DNA of 5,892 bases. Source: Alphaproteobacteria bacterium (lineage in GTDB: Bacteria > Pseudomonadota > Alphaproteobacteria > RF32 > CAG-239). The position numbers were made by a program, and so were the translations under genes. The notes beneath the pieces were generated by a model that was not told the DNA's origin, made no database searches, and saw nothing but the letters and a program-made list of their open reading frames with translations. The stretch covers positions 1-5,892 of the forward strand of contig JAGCTK010000219.1 in assembly GCA_017963715.1 (NCBI GenBank), written 5' to 3'. Position 1 is the stretch's first letter, and each line of letters begins with the position of its first letter. Shown piece after piece: positions 1 through 5,892 of this stretch.

Positions 1-575
1 CCGTAAGCGCAAAAAATATTATCCGAACTTGATTTTTTCAATATCTGATGAGCAGCCACGCCCACAACGGTCGCACCTTCTTTGACATCTTTGAGCACCA
101 CGGCATTGGCCCCGATTTTGACGTCATCACCGATTGTAATTGGGCCCAATATTTGTGCACCCGCACCGATAACAACATTGTTTCCGATGCTCGGGTGCCT
201 TTTACCGGATGTTTTTCCGTTTTTACCGAACAGATTAGCACCGCCCAACGTCACATTTTGATACATCGTGACATTATTGCCGATTTCAGAGGTTTCACCA
301 ATCACAACACCCATTCCGTGGTCAATAAAAAAGCCATAACCGATTTTGGCGCCCGGATGAATCTCAACGCCTGTCAAAAATCGTGCCGCTTGCGAGAGCA
401 TACGCGCAACCAGTTTCCATTTTTTTTGCCACAACCAGTGATTAAAGCGATAACACAACACCGCTTTCCAACCCGCACTGCACAGCACAACCTGCCATCT
501 CGACGAGGTTGCCGGATCGCGTGCAATCACGGCATCAATATCCGATAAAATTAAAGACTTGCAATTCATTTTCAT
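1..575 (-). CDS. cysE: Serine O-acetyltransferase, 3' end cut by the window edge
   Basis: The product transfers an acetyl group from acetyl-CoA to L-serine, giving O-acetylserine, the first committed step of cytosolic cysteine synthesis. The frame is open to the left edge, so 191 residues are visible and the C-terminus is missing. The protein matches the short EpsC/Bacillus-type CysE: an N-terminal helical part (about 8-65), then a left-handed beta-helix of hexapeptide repeats. Landmarks are EIHPGAKIG (71-79), [13 protein letters not shown] with the catalytic-type Asp85-His86 (82-94), [16 protein letters not shown] (97-112), GKRHPSIG (124-131) and the late repeats [19 protein letters not shown] (137-155). 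The turn between TLGG and GKRHP is about six residues longer than in the Bacillus protein as I recall it. The ATG at 573-575 was chosen because AAGGAA (587-592) lies 11 nt upstream. A second ATG at 567-569 is less well spaced. A good sigma70 promoter precedes it (606-635). Family assignment is secure. Confidence 0.95.
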   Translation of the reverse strand, partial: MKMNCKSLILSDIDAVIARDPATSSRWQVVLCSAGWKAVLCYRFNHWLWQKKWKLVARMLSQAARFLTGVEIHPGAKIGYGFFIDHGMGVVIGETSEIGNNVTMYQNVTLGGANLFGKNGKTSGKRHPSIGNNVVIGAGAQILGPITIGDDVKIGANAVVLKDVKEGATVVGVAAHQILKKSSSDNIFCAY

Positions 576-588
576 TTTGTGTTATATT
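559..588 (+). promoter_or_regulatory. Candidate promoter of the alpha/beta hydrolase gene
   Basis: A -35-like TTGCAA (559-564, two mismatches) and a -10-like TATATT (583-588, one mismatch) are spaced by 18 nt. Initiation near 595 would give a leader of about 50 nt. The -35 box falls inside the first codons of cysE, and the -10 box touches the cysE ribosome binding site. It is weaker than the opposing cysE promoter, but it is the best candidate in the short gap. Confidence 0.35.
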
Positions 589-605
589 CCTTTAAGTGAT
601 ACGAG

Positions 606-635
606 ATTATATCAAAACAAATCAGGATTTGTAAA
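606..635 (-). promoter_or_regulatory. Predicted sigma70 promoter of cysE
   Basis: Read on the minus strand, a -35 box TTTACA (630-635, one mismatch to TTGACA) and a perfect -10 box TATAAT (606-611) are separated by 18 nt. Transcription would start near 599, giving a leader of about 24 nt that contains the AAGGAA ribosome binding site. The -35 box overlaps the Shine-Dalgarno of the divergent hydrolase gene (633-639). This is a consensus match only and has not been tested. Confidence 0.6.
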
Positions 636-646
636 GAGGTTTTCAC

Positions 647-1402
647 ATGGTAGAAGTTTTATTCAACGGCTCGGCCGGCAGATTAGAAGGCAGATATCAT
701 CATTCAACGCGCGAAAAGGCGCCTTTGGCACTTATTTTGCACCCGCATCCCCAATACGGCGGCACGATGAACAACAAAGTGGTATACACGCTGTTTAGTT
801 GCTTTAAGGATTTGGGTTTTTCAGTTTTGCGCTTTAATTTTAGGGGAGTCGGACGTTCCGTCGGCACATTTGAAGACGGCCCTGGTGAACTTGCCGATGC
901 AACCAGTGCGCTTGATTGGCTTCAACGCGCAAATCCCGATTCAAAACAATGTTGGATTGCCGGTTATTCGTTCGGCGCATGGGTCGGAATGCAACTTTTG
1001 ATGCGTCGCCCCGATATCAGCAATTTTATTGCCGTTTCCCCGCCGGCTAATGAAAAAGACTTTTCGTTTTTGGCACCTTGCCCGACATCCGGTTTGATTA
1101 TTCAAGGCGGCAAAGACGAAATTGATGATCCGGCGCAGGTTCATGATTTAGCGCGTCGTCTTAATATGCAACATCACAGCGATATTGACTACGCCTTGAT
1201 TGAAGAAGGCGACCACATGTATAACAATCATTTGGTTGATTTATATAAAGTGGCCGGCAATTATGTGTTGGATATCATCAACCACCGTCGTCAACCGACC
1301 AAAAAAGTCTTTACCCCCGAAGAAGAGGCGATGATTTTGGCCGATAATTCGTTCAACAGAGACTATGACGACGACGATATGGATGATGTCGATTCGTATT
1401 AA
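647..1402 (+). CDS. Alpha/beta hydrolase, COG2945 type, with acidic C-terminal tail
   Basis: This is a complete 251-residue protein. AAAGAGG (633-639) sits 7 nt before the ATG and fixes the start. The fold is an alpha/beta hydrolase of the COG2945 group. It has LHPHPQYGGTMNNK (31-44), where the HPHP...GG segment probably forms the oxyanion-hole region. It also has RFNFRGVGRS (62-71) and the nucleophile elbow GYSFGA with Ser108. The probable acid is Asp157 in GGKDEI, and the catalytic His is His190 in EGDHMY, so the triad is intact. There is no signal peptide, so the enzyme is probably cytosolic. The natural substrate of this group is not established, and esterase or thioesterase activity is a guess. 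After the core (to about 213) comes a charged tail ending in a run of aspartates (239-250). The gene diverges from cysE and converges on serS with a 27-nt gap that holds no clear terminator. Confidence 0.93.
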   Translation: MVEVLFNGSAGRLEGRYHHSTREKAPLALILHPHPQYGGTMNNKVVYTLFSCFKDLGFSVLRFNFRGVGRSVGTFEDGPGELADATSALDWLQRANPDSKQCWIAGYSFGAWVGMQLLMRRPDISNFIAVSPPANEKDFSFLAPCPTSGLIIQGGKDEIDDPAQVHDLARRLNMQHHSDIDYALIEEGDHMYNNHLVDLYKVAGNYVLDIINHRRQPTKKVFTPEEEAMILADNSFNRDYDDDDMDDVDSY

Positions 1403-1429
1403 TGTTTCATTTTAAACAATGCGGGTTTG

Positions 1430-2719
1430 TTATTTAGCGTTTTTGCCAATCACTTTAACACCGTTCATATAAGGCTGTAATTTTGCCGGAATATTTACCG
1501 TTGCATCTGCATTTTGGTGATTTTCGATAAACGGCACCAAAGCGCGCGGCGTAGCAATACCCGTGTTGTTTAGGGTATGAACAAACTTCACTTTTCCGTC
1601 GGCATTGGCGCGATATCTCAAGTTGGTACGTCTGGCCTGCCAATCAGTAATATTCGAGCATGAGTGTGTCTCGCGATAACAATTCTGGCTCGGCACCCAG
1701 GCTTCCAAATCATACTGTCTGTATTTTGGCGCACCCATATCGCCCGTGCAAACTTCCAACACACGATACGGCAATTCAAAATCTTGCAAAACTTCTTCCG
1801 AAATTTTCAAAAGTTGCTGATGCCATTTTTCGCTTTCGGCCATATCATTTTTGCAAATGACAAACTGTTCGGTTTTCATAAACTGGTGGACACGCACCAA
1901 ACCTCTGGTATCTTTGCCTGCCGCGCCTGCTTCGCGCCTGAAACACGGCGAAAAACCGGCATACAAAATCGGCAACTCATTTTCAGTCAAAATTTCATCG
2001 GCACGAAGCGAATTCAAAATCAACTCAGCCGTGCCCGAAAGGTACAAATCATCTTGCGGCAGATAATAAACTTCATCGCGTGAAAACGGCAAATAGCCCT
2101 GACCGTAAAGCGGTTTTTCTTTCGAAATAGATGGCACGGTAATCACTTGAAAACCGTATCCGCGCAATTTGTCGAGCACAAACATGTGCATGGCCAATTC
2201 TAATTTTGAAAGTTCGTTTTTGATGGCATATGTGCGCGAGCCCGATACTTTGGCAATACGCTCCATCTCCGCCCAATCATTGACGGCCATCAATTCGATA
2301 TGGTCTTTGGGTGTAAAATCAAAATGCGGTACTTCGCCGACATACCGGCGCACCACATTTTCGCTGTCATCTTTGCCGACCGGTGCATCATCTGAGGGTA
2401 AATTCGGCACTTTAAGCATCATCAAATCAAATTCTTCTTGCAAGCGCCCGAGTTCCTGTTCTTCAACTTTGAACTGCTCGCCGAGTTCTTTACTTTTGGC
2501 AATAATCGCAGGACGCTCTTCATTTGAGGCCGATTTGATTTGTGCGCTTAATTTGTTTTTTTCTTCGGCTAAAGCCTGAGATGACGTTTTCAGCGCCGAA
2601 ATTTTTTGATGCAATCCGATTAAGGCATCCAAATCCAAATCTTTTTTCTCATATCCTTTTTTGCGCAAACCATCTTCTACAAGTTCTTTGTTTTCAATGA
2701 TAAATTTAATATCAGGCAT
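1430..2719 (-). CDS. serS: Seryl-tRNA synthetase
   Basis: The enzyme charges tRNA(Ser), and tRNA(Sec) where present, with serine using ATP in the cytosol. With this start it is 429 residues, the usual bacterial length. It begins MPDIKFI, matching the conserved SerRS start (M-x-DIKFI). Residues about 25-105 form the long antiparallel coiled coil that grips the tRNA(Ser) variable arm. The class II catalytic core follows, with SGTAE (228-232), motif 2 FRREAGAAGKDTRG (260-273), YDLEAWVPSQ (336-345), the serine-site segment ETHSCSN (350-356) and motif 3 GIATPRALVPFIEN (387-400). All key segments are present. An ATG 9 nt upstream (2726-2728) would add MKK, but AAAGGA at 2728-2733 lies 8 nt from the chosen ATG and overlaps the upstream one. 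The start overlaps the end of the preceding CNNM-family gene by 8 nt, so the two are probably co-transcribed and translationally coupled. No T-box or other leader element is visible. Confidence 0.97.
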   Translation of the reverse strand: MPDIKFIIENKELVEDGLRKKGYEKKDLDLDALIGLHQKISALKTSSQALAEEKNKLSAQIKSASNEERPAIIAKSKELGEQFKVEEQELGRLQEEFDLMMLKVPNLPSDDAPVGKDDSENVVRRYVGEVPHFDFTPKDHIELMAVNDWAEMERIAKVSGSRTYAIKNELSKLELAMHMFVLDKLRGYGFQVITVPSISKEKPLYGQGYLPFSRDEVYYLPQDDLYLSGTAELILNSLRADEILTENELPILYAGFSPCFRREAGAAGKDTRGLVRVHQFMKTEQFVICKNDMAESEKWHQQLLKISEEVLQDFELPYRVLEVCTGDMGAPKYRQYDLEAWVPSQNCYRETHSCSNITDWQARRTNLRYRANADGKVKFVHTLNNTGIATPRALVPFIENHQNADATVNIPAKLQPYMNGVKVIGKNAK

Positions 2720-4043
2720 TTTCTTCATCCTTTTTTGTTTTAATCGTCACTTTCACACGTTTAACACGCATTTTGCCGGCTGAAATCACTTCATAAGTGC
2801 AATACTCGTCTTCGACCTTATCACCGATTTTCGGTGCACGTCCCAAGAGCGTAAACACATAGCCGCCGATGGTGCTTTCCTCACGTTCGCACTCGGGAAG
2901 CGCCATACATTCATACGCATCTTCCACCAGCACTTTACCGTCAAATTCGCACACACAGTCGCTCAATTTTCTGATTTCGGCCACTTCGTTGACATCATGT
3001 TCGTCCATAATATCGCCGACCAGTTCTTCCAAAATATCTTCCATCGAAAGCATACCGGCCGTTCCGCCGTATTCATCCACCACAATCGCAATATGCGTAT
3101 GCTTGCGCATCATCAAGTGCAAAACTTCCGAAATCGATTGATTTTCCGGCACAAACAGAATTTGTCGCGCAATTTTATTTAAACGACCTTTTTCAAGTTT
3201 TTCTTCGCAATGTTCAAGCAAATCACGAATATGAATCATACCGACGATATTATCTTTGTCGCCGTTGCACAGCGGATAACGCGTATGTTTGGTGCGTTTA
3301 ACAAGGCTCATCACGTCATTAAAATCATCATCCAAATAAAGGCATTGCATATCTTGTCTCGGGATCATCACTTCATGGGCAAAAATTTCCGAAAAACTGA
3401 TGGCGTTTTGGATAATATCGCGTTCCGTATCATCAATCACGCCGCCTTTTTGCGAGGCATTAACAATCAATTTGATTTCTTCTTCGGAGTGAGCCATATC
3501 TTCTTCTTTGGCCGGCTCAACACCCATCAGGTGCAAAATTTTGAGGGTTAAAATATCAAGCACCCAAATAAACGGATAAAATGTGCGTTTGAACAAATAA
3601 AGCGGATAGGCGATGTGCAAAACAAAAGTTTCGGTTTTTTGGATGGCAAGTGACTTCGGTATCAATTCGCCCAACACCACGTGAAGCAGTGTGATCAAAC
3701 CGAACGCCACACCAAAACTGATGGAATGGAGCAAAATCGGATTGTCTTCAAACAGACCTCCCATCAAATCTTCAAAAAGTTTGGCAACCGCCGGCTCACC
3801 GATCCAACCAAGGCCGAGTGACGCCAATGTGATACCCAGTTGAATAGCACTTAAATAACTGTCTAAATGTTCCGTGATTTTGAGTGCGATGGCGGCGCGT
3901 TTATTGCCTGCACCGACAAGTTCTTCCAACTTTGTGCGACGGATTTTGACAATCGCAAATTCCGACACCACAAAAAACGCATTAAACAGAACAAGGATGA
4001 TAACGAAAATAAATTTGAACAAATAAATATAAAAGGGGTCCAT
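2712..4043 (-). CDS. CNNM/CorB-type membrane protein with DUF21, paired CBS and CorC_HlyC domains
   Basis: This complete 443-residue inner-membrane protein belongs to the family often labelled hemolysin, TlyC or CorB. Characterised relatives move or regulate Mg2+ (and Co2+) export, and the hemolysin name is historical. The DUF21 membrane domain spans about 1-190. Hydrophobic stretches lie at 8-30, 63-82, 104-125 and 141-170, with the family signatures NAFFVVSEFA (21-30), SAIQLGITLASLGLGWIGEP (65-84) and GELIPK (125-130). Two CBS domains follow: about 225-280 (MIPRQDM, YPLCNGDKDNIVGMIHIRDL) and 290-347 (IAIVVDEYGGTAG, 318-330). These form a nucleotide-sensing module in relatives. A CorC_HlyC domain (about 360-435, TIGGYVFTLLGRAP) ends the protein. 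The ATG is fixed by an in-frame stop at 4056-4058 with no other start between. The best Shine-Dalgarno, AAAGGT (4058-4063), is 14 nt away, unusually far. It leads a two-gene unit with serS, with its own promoter (4085-4113). Confidence 0.94.
   Translation of the reverse strand: MDPFYIYLFKFIFVIILVLFNAFFVVSEFAIVKIRRTKLEELVGAGNKRAAIALKITEHLDSYLSAIQLGITLASLGLGWIGEPAVAKLFEDLMGGLFEDNPILLHSISFGVAFGLITLLHVVLGELIPKSLAIQKTETFVLHIAYPLYLFKRTFYPFIWVLDILTLKILHLMGVEPAKEEDMAHSEEEIKLIVNASQKGGVIDDTERDIIQNAISFSEIFAHEVMIPRQDMQCLYLDDDFNDVMSLVKRTKHTRYPLCNGDKDNIVGMIHIRDLLEHCEEKLEKGRLNKIARQILFVPENQSISEVLHLMMRKHTHIAIVVDEYGGTAGMLSMEDILEELVGDIMDEHDVNEVAEIRKLSDCVCEFDGKVLVEDAYECMALPECEREESTIGGYVFTLLGRAPKIGDKVEDEYCTYEVISAGKMRVKRVKVTIKTKKDEENA
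2728..2733 (-). promoter_or_regulatory. Ribosome binding site deciding the serS start
   Basis: AAAGGA on the minus strand lies 8 nt upstream of the ATG at 2717-2719, inside the last codons of the upstream gene. It selects the MPDIKFI start over the ATG at 2726-2728, whose first base overlaps it. Confidence 0.7.
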
Positions 4044-4080
4044 TTTATTCTTTGATTACCTTTATGGTTATAACAACAAA

Positions 4081-4106
4081 GCGCATCATAAGCATTTATG
4101 ACGCGC
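4081..4106 (-). repeat. Inverted repeat over the promoter spacer and -10 box
   Basis: Arms of 11 nt (4081-4091 and 4096-4106) around a 4-nt centre match at 10 of 11 positions. In minus-strand RNA the one mismatch becomes a G-U pair, so the stem would be continuous, and the bases after it (TTTGTTGTTAT) are U-rich. It could be an operator covering the promoter or a weak second terminator for transcripts from the gene on the right. It lies upstream of the predicted transcription start of the CNNM-family gene and so would not be in that transcript. Confidence 0.55.
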
Positions 4107-4113
4107 TTGTCAA
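4085..4113 (-). promoter_or_regulatory. Predicted sigma70 promoter of the CNNM-family gene and serS
   Basis: On the minus strand a perfect -35 TTGACA (4108-4113), a 17-nt spacer and a -10 TATGAT (4085-4090, one mismatch) form a near-consensus promoter. Initiation would fall near 4078, leaving a leader of about 35 nt. It lies just after the terminator of the upstream gene, so the two-gene unit should be an independent transcript. An inverted repeat covers the spacer and -10 box. Confidence 0.7.
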
Positions 4114-4146
4114 TAACGATTATATTGTTACGCCATTATATACCCC

Positions 4147-4180
4147 AAAAAAACCGTGCTTTGAAGGCACGGTTTTTTTT
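4147..4180 (-). terminator. Rho-independent terminator, bidirectional in form
   Basis: A GC-rich stem CCGTGC (4154-4159) / GCACGG (4167-4172) encloses a 7-nt loop. It is flanked by seven A (4147-4153) and eight T (4173-4180), so a U-tract follows the hairpin on either strand. It starts 17 nt past the stop codon of the leftward pseudoprotease gene, which it most likely terminates. No rightward gene ends here. Confidence 0.9.
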
Positions 4181-4197
4181 GTTTTGCAACCGAAAAA

Positions 4198-5892
4198 CTA
4201 TTTTCTGGTTTCTTTTTTCATTTCTTCAGGTGCTTTTTGAACAGTCTGAATCATTTGCGTCACCGGCTTATAAACCGTTTGTTGCCACGGTGACGGCGCT
4301 TCATAAACATAACCGCAAATCGTCAGACCGAGGCTGCGCAAAGCCGTTTCGGTCGGCAAGAACAAATCTTTACCTTGTTCCGTTTTTTGGCCGGTATGCG
4401 CCATACCGTTGATGGCACCGTGAGCATCAATCAAGACACTGCCGATGGCAATATCTTGCGCATTGGTATCAACGATAATTTCGGCACCTTTGTCATCGCT
4501 GTAACGATAGCCCGAAACCACCGCGCCGTTATCGATATAATTTTCTGCACCGCTGTCAGATGCTTCCACATCTAAAAGCCCAAGTGTCATAAATCCCGTT
4601 TGACCGGTTTTCGGCAAGTCAAGATTTAAGGCCAAAGGCGTATAGTCCGTTTTGGCATCAAGCATAACACGCGCAGTGTTTTTACTAGGATTGACGCGCA
4701 CCACACGACCGCTCAAGGATTTGCCGTTGATGGTTTTCAAATGACAATTGCTGTCTTTGGCATCGGCCAAATCGGCAGATGTCAACACAAACGAATCCGA
4801 AACAATCAAACCGGCACCTTTTTTGCCGTTTGCATTTGAAATTTCGACCACCGAAGCGCGTACTTTATACAGATTTTCGGGGCTCAAAACATCATAAGGC
4901 GCACGCGAGGTGATGCACAAACTGTCAAAAGCCTTTGTATCGGCTTCAACCCATGTATCATCCACAATATGACAATCACCACCGACAATCACGCCGCCTT
5001 CTTCATCAATGCAGTTATCCAAAATCTGTGCCGGTTCAATGTGATGGTCGGCGGTTATGCCGGCATCTTCAATAATGACGGGGTTTGTTTCTTCAAAATT
5101 TTGAATAACGCCTGCATCTTCAACAATCTGCACCGGACACGGCTCAACCTCTTGTACACAATCTTCAGCTTCAACCGGACACGGCTCAACAGCCATCTTG
5201 CAGGGCGATGTCAAAATCTCATATTGTTGTTCAAATGCCGGACATGCCATAATATCGGCCTCCACACGCGTCAACTCGCATTGTTGCTGTTGTTGTAAAG
5301 GCTCTGCATATTGGCATTTGGCCGGATTGAGTGCAATTTCTTCATCAATCAAGGCCTGACGTTCGGCTGCCAATTCGGCAGGCGTCAAACGTGTTGCCAA
5401 CTGATCTTCAAAACGACGCATGGACTGCAAATTGGTAGTTGCATCGGCAAAAGCGGCTTCAATCAGCGCAATTTCGCCACGCTCACTGCCCAAATTCAAA
5501 TCGGCATAACCGGTTGTCGTACCTTCCCACAAAACTTTTGTTTTTGACAGGTTGGTCAATTTCCACTTCACCGTCATTTCCGAACGACCTGTGCGTGCAT
5601 TGGTTGGTTTCGATGTTTTCCAATCATAACCGTCACAAAGATTCATAAAGAAGTTTGTGATTTCTGCCGTCAAAACATATTCCGGCAACGGTGACGGTGT
5701 TTGCTGCAAGCACAAATCAGCCGGCTTCTTGATAAACTGATAACATTCACTTGTTGCTTGTTCAAAGATATCAATCAAGTGCATATCTTTCTCCATCACG
5801 CGACCGTGATTTAAGACGGCTTCTTTATCGAATCGGCGACAACCGAAAATTCTAAAGCGATAATTACCCATCTTATTTTTGACGGAATCTTC
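4198..5892 (-). CDS. Probable exported multidomain protein with a degenerate trypsin-like (pseudoprotease) domain; 5' end beyond the window
   Basis: I do not recognise this as a named gene. The frame is open to the right edge, giving 564 codons. The first ATG (5869-5871, numbering below) lacks a Shine-Dalgarno, so the true start and any signal peptide probably lie outside. Met30 (5782-5784) has GGAG 6 nt upstream and is an alternative start. Residues 63-150 form a compact domain with alternating strands (EYVLTAEITNFF, TVKWKLTNLSKTKVLWEGTTTGYADL) and a closing helix, vaguely like small bacterial lipoprotein domains. Residues 186-300 are an acidic, cysteine-rich linker with two VEPCPV units and two (V/I)EDAG(V/I) units. 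Residues 334-518 align with the trypsin/HtrA fold: KGAGLIVS (351-358), FVLTSADLAD (361-370), VRVNPSKNTARVML (391-404) and a distal segment at 467-490. The catalytic positions read Asp367, Asn398 and about Ile476 in place of His, Asp and Ser, with no GxSGG motif. This suggests a binding or scaffold role. A terminator follows 17 nt downstream. Confidence 0.8.
   Translation of the reverse strand, partial: EDSVKNKMGNYRFRIFGCRRFDKEAVLNHGRVMEKDMHLIDIFEQATSECYQFIKKPADLCLQQTPSPLPEYVLTAEITNFFMNLCDGYDWKTSKPTNARTGRSEMTVKWKLTNLSKTKVLWEGTTTGYADLNLGSERGEIALIEAAFADATTNLQSMRRFEDQLATRLTPAELAAERQALIDEEIALNPAKCQYAEPLQQQQQCELTRVEADIMACPAFEQQYEILTSPCKMAVEPCPVEAEDCVQEVEPCPVQIVEDAGVIQNFEETNPVIIEDAGITADHHIEPAQILDNCIDEEGGVIVGGDCHIVDDTWVEADTKAFDSLCITSRAPYDVLSPENLYKVRASVVEISNANGKKGAGLIVSDSFVLTSADLADAKDSNCHLKTINGKSLSGRVVRVNPSKNTARVMLDAKTDYTPLALNLDLPKTGQTGFMTLGLLDVEASDSGAENYIDNGAVVSGYRYSDDKGAEIIVDTNAQDIAIGSVLIDAHGAINGMAHTGQKTEQGKDLFLPTETALRSLGLTICGYVYEAPSPWQQTVYKPVTQMIQTVQKAPEEMKKETRK
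5132..5190 (-). repeat. Direct repeat of 17 nt encoding VEPCPV twice
   Basis: The 17-nt sequence accggacacggctcaac (+ strand) occurs at 5132-5148 and again at 5174-5190, exactly 42 nt (14 codons) apart. Both copies encode VEPCP(V) in the cysteine-rich linker. The sequence between them is partly similar, which suggests internal duplication of a short coding unit. Confidence 0.75.

Noticed and set aside
48..548. Rightward open frame of 166 codons
   Set aside because: It is the antisense shadow of cysE, whose minus-strand translation matches the family from end to end.
559..798. Rightward open frame of 79 codons in another frame
   Set aside because: It overlaps the true hydrolase start, which has a proper ribosome binding site and family motifs. 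This frame has no recognisable content.
1664..2579. Several rightward open frames inside serS
   Set aside because: All are antisense to a complete, motif-rich seryl-tRNA synthetase.
4119..4140. Two further TATAAT-like boxes on the minus strand (4119-4124 and 4135-4140)
   Set aside because: Neither has a plausible -35 box at the right distance, which would fall in the A tract or stem of the terminator. The TTGACA/TATGAT pair is far better.
4098..4412. Rightward open frame crossing the terminator
   Set aside because: It reads through the hairpin and into the antisense of the pseudoprotease gene. It shows no ribosome binding site or conserved pattern.
4969..5298. Rightward open frame of 109 codons
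   Set aside because: It is the antisense shadow of the Cys-rich linker, whose repeat periodicity makes sense only in the minus frame.
5280..5298. Short glutamine-rich repeat (QQQQQ)
   Set aside because: It is a brief low-complexity run, too short to interpret on its own.
1..5892. tRNA, rRNA, CRISPR, insertion sequence or riboswitch
   Set aside because: I found no supporting structure or repeats. The longest non-coding gap is about 150 bp and is accounted for by a terminator, a dyad and a promoter.

Overview
The window reads as an ordinary, tightly packed bacterial chromosome segment. It carries three complete protein genes and two cut by the window edges, with no RNA genes, mobile elements or CRISPR. 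The best taxonomic guess is an AT-leaning alphaproteobacterium, perhaps one of the uncultured gut or host-associated lineages. This rests on the COG2945-type hydrolase, the overall protein flavour and the base composition by eye, so it is an inference and not a firm assignment.

Left part (1-1402): a serine O-acetyltransferase gene (cysE) runs leftward off the edge. An alpha/beta hydrolase of the COG2945 type runs rightward. They diverge from a gap of about 70 bp, where the best promoter candidates for the two directions are interleaved. The cysE promoter has a perfect TATAAT, and its -35 box lies on the hydrolase ribosome binding site.

Middle part (1430-4043): a leftward two-gene unit holds a CNNM/CorB-type membrane protein (DUF21, paired CBS domains, CorC_HlyC domain) followed by seryl-tRNA synthetase (serS). 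The two reading frames overlap by 8 nt when serS is started at its Shine-Dalgarno-supported ATG. A near-consensus sigma70 promoter (TTGACA, 17 nt, TATGAT) precedes the unit, and an inverted repeat covers its -10 box and spacer. The hydrolase and serS converge with only 27 nt between their stop codons.

Right part (4147-5892): a strong A/T-flanked hairpin terminator closes a leftward gene that enters from the right edge. Its product has at least 564 visible residues. It has an N-terminal domain I do not recognise, a cysteine-rich acidic linker in which cysteines recur at exact seven-residue steps, and a C-terminal domain resembling a trypsin/HtrA-type protease fold. In that last domain the catalytic His, Asp and Ser positions all appear to be substituted. 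This probable pseudoprotease is the least ordinary item here.

Functional links are loose. cysE and serS both use L-serine, in cysteine synthesis and translation respectively, but they lie in opposite parts of the window and are not co-transcribed. I see no evidence for a multi-gene novel system. The pseudoprotease fusion gene and the two compact promoter arrangements are the points worth following.
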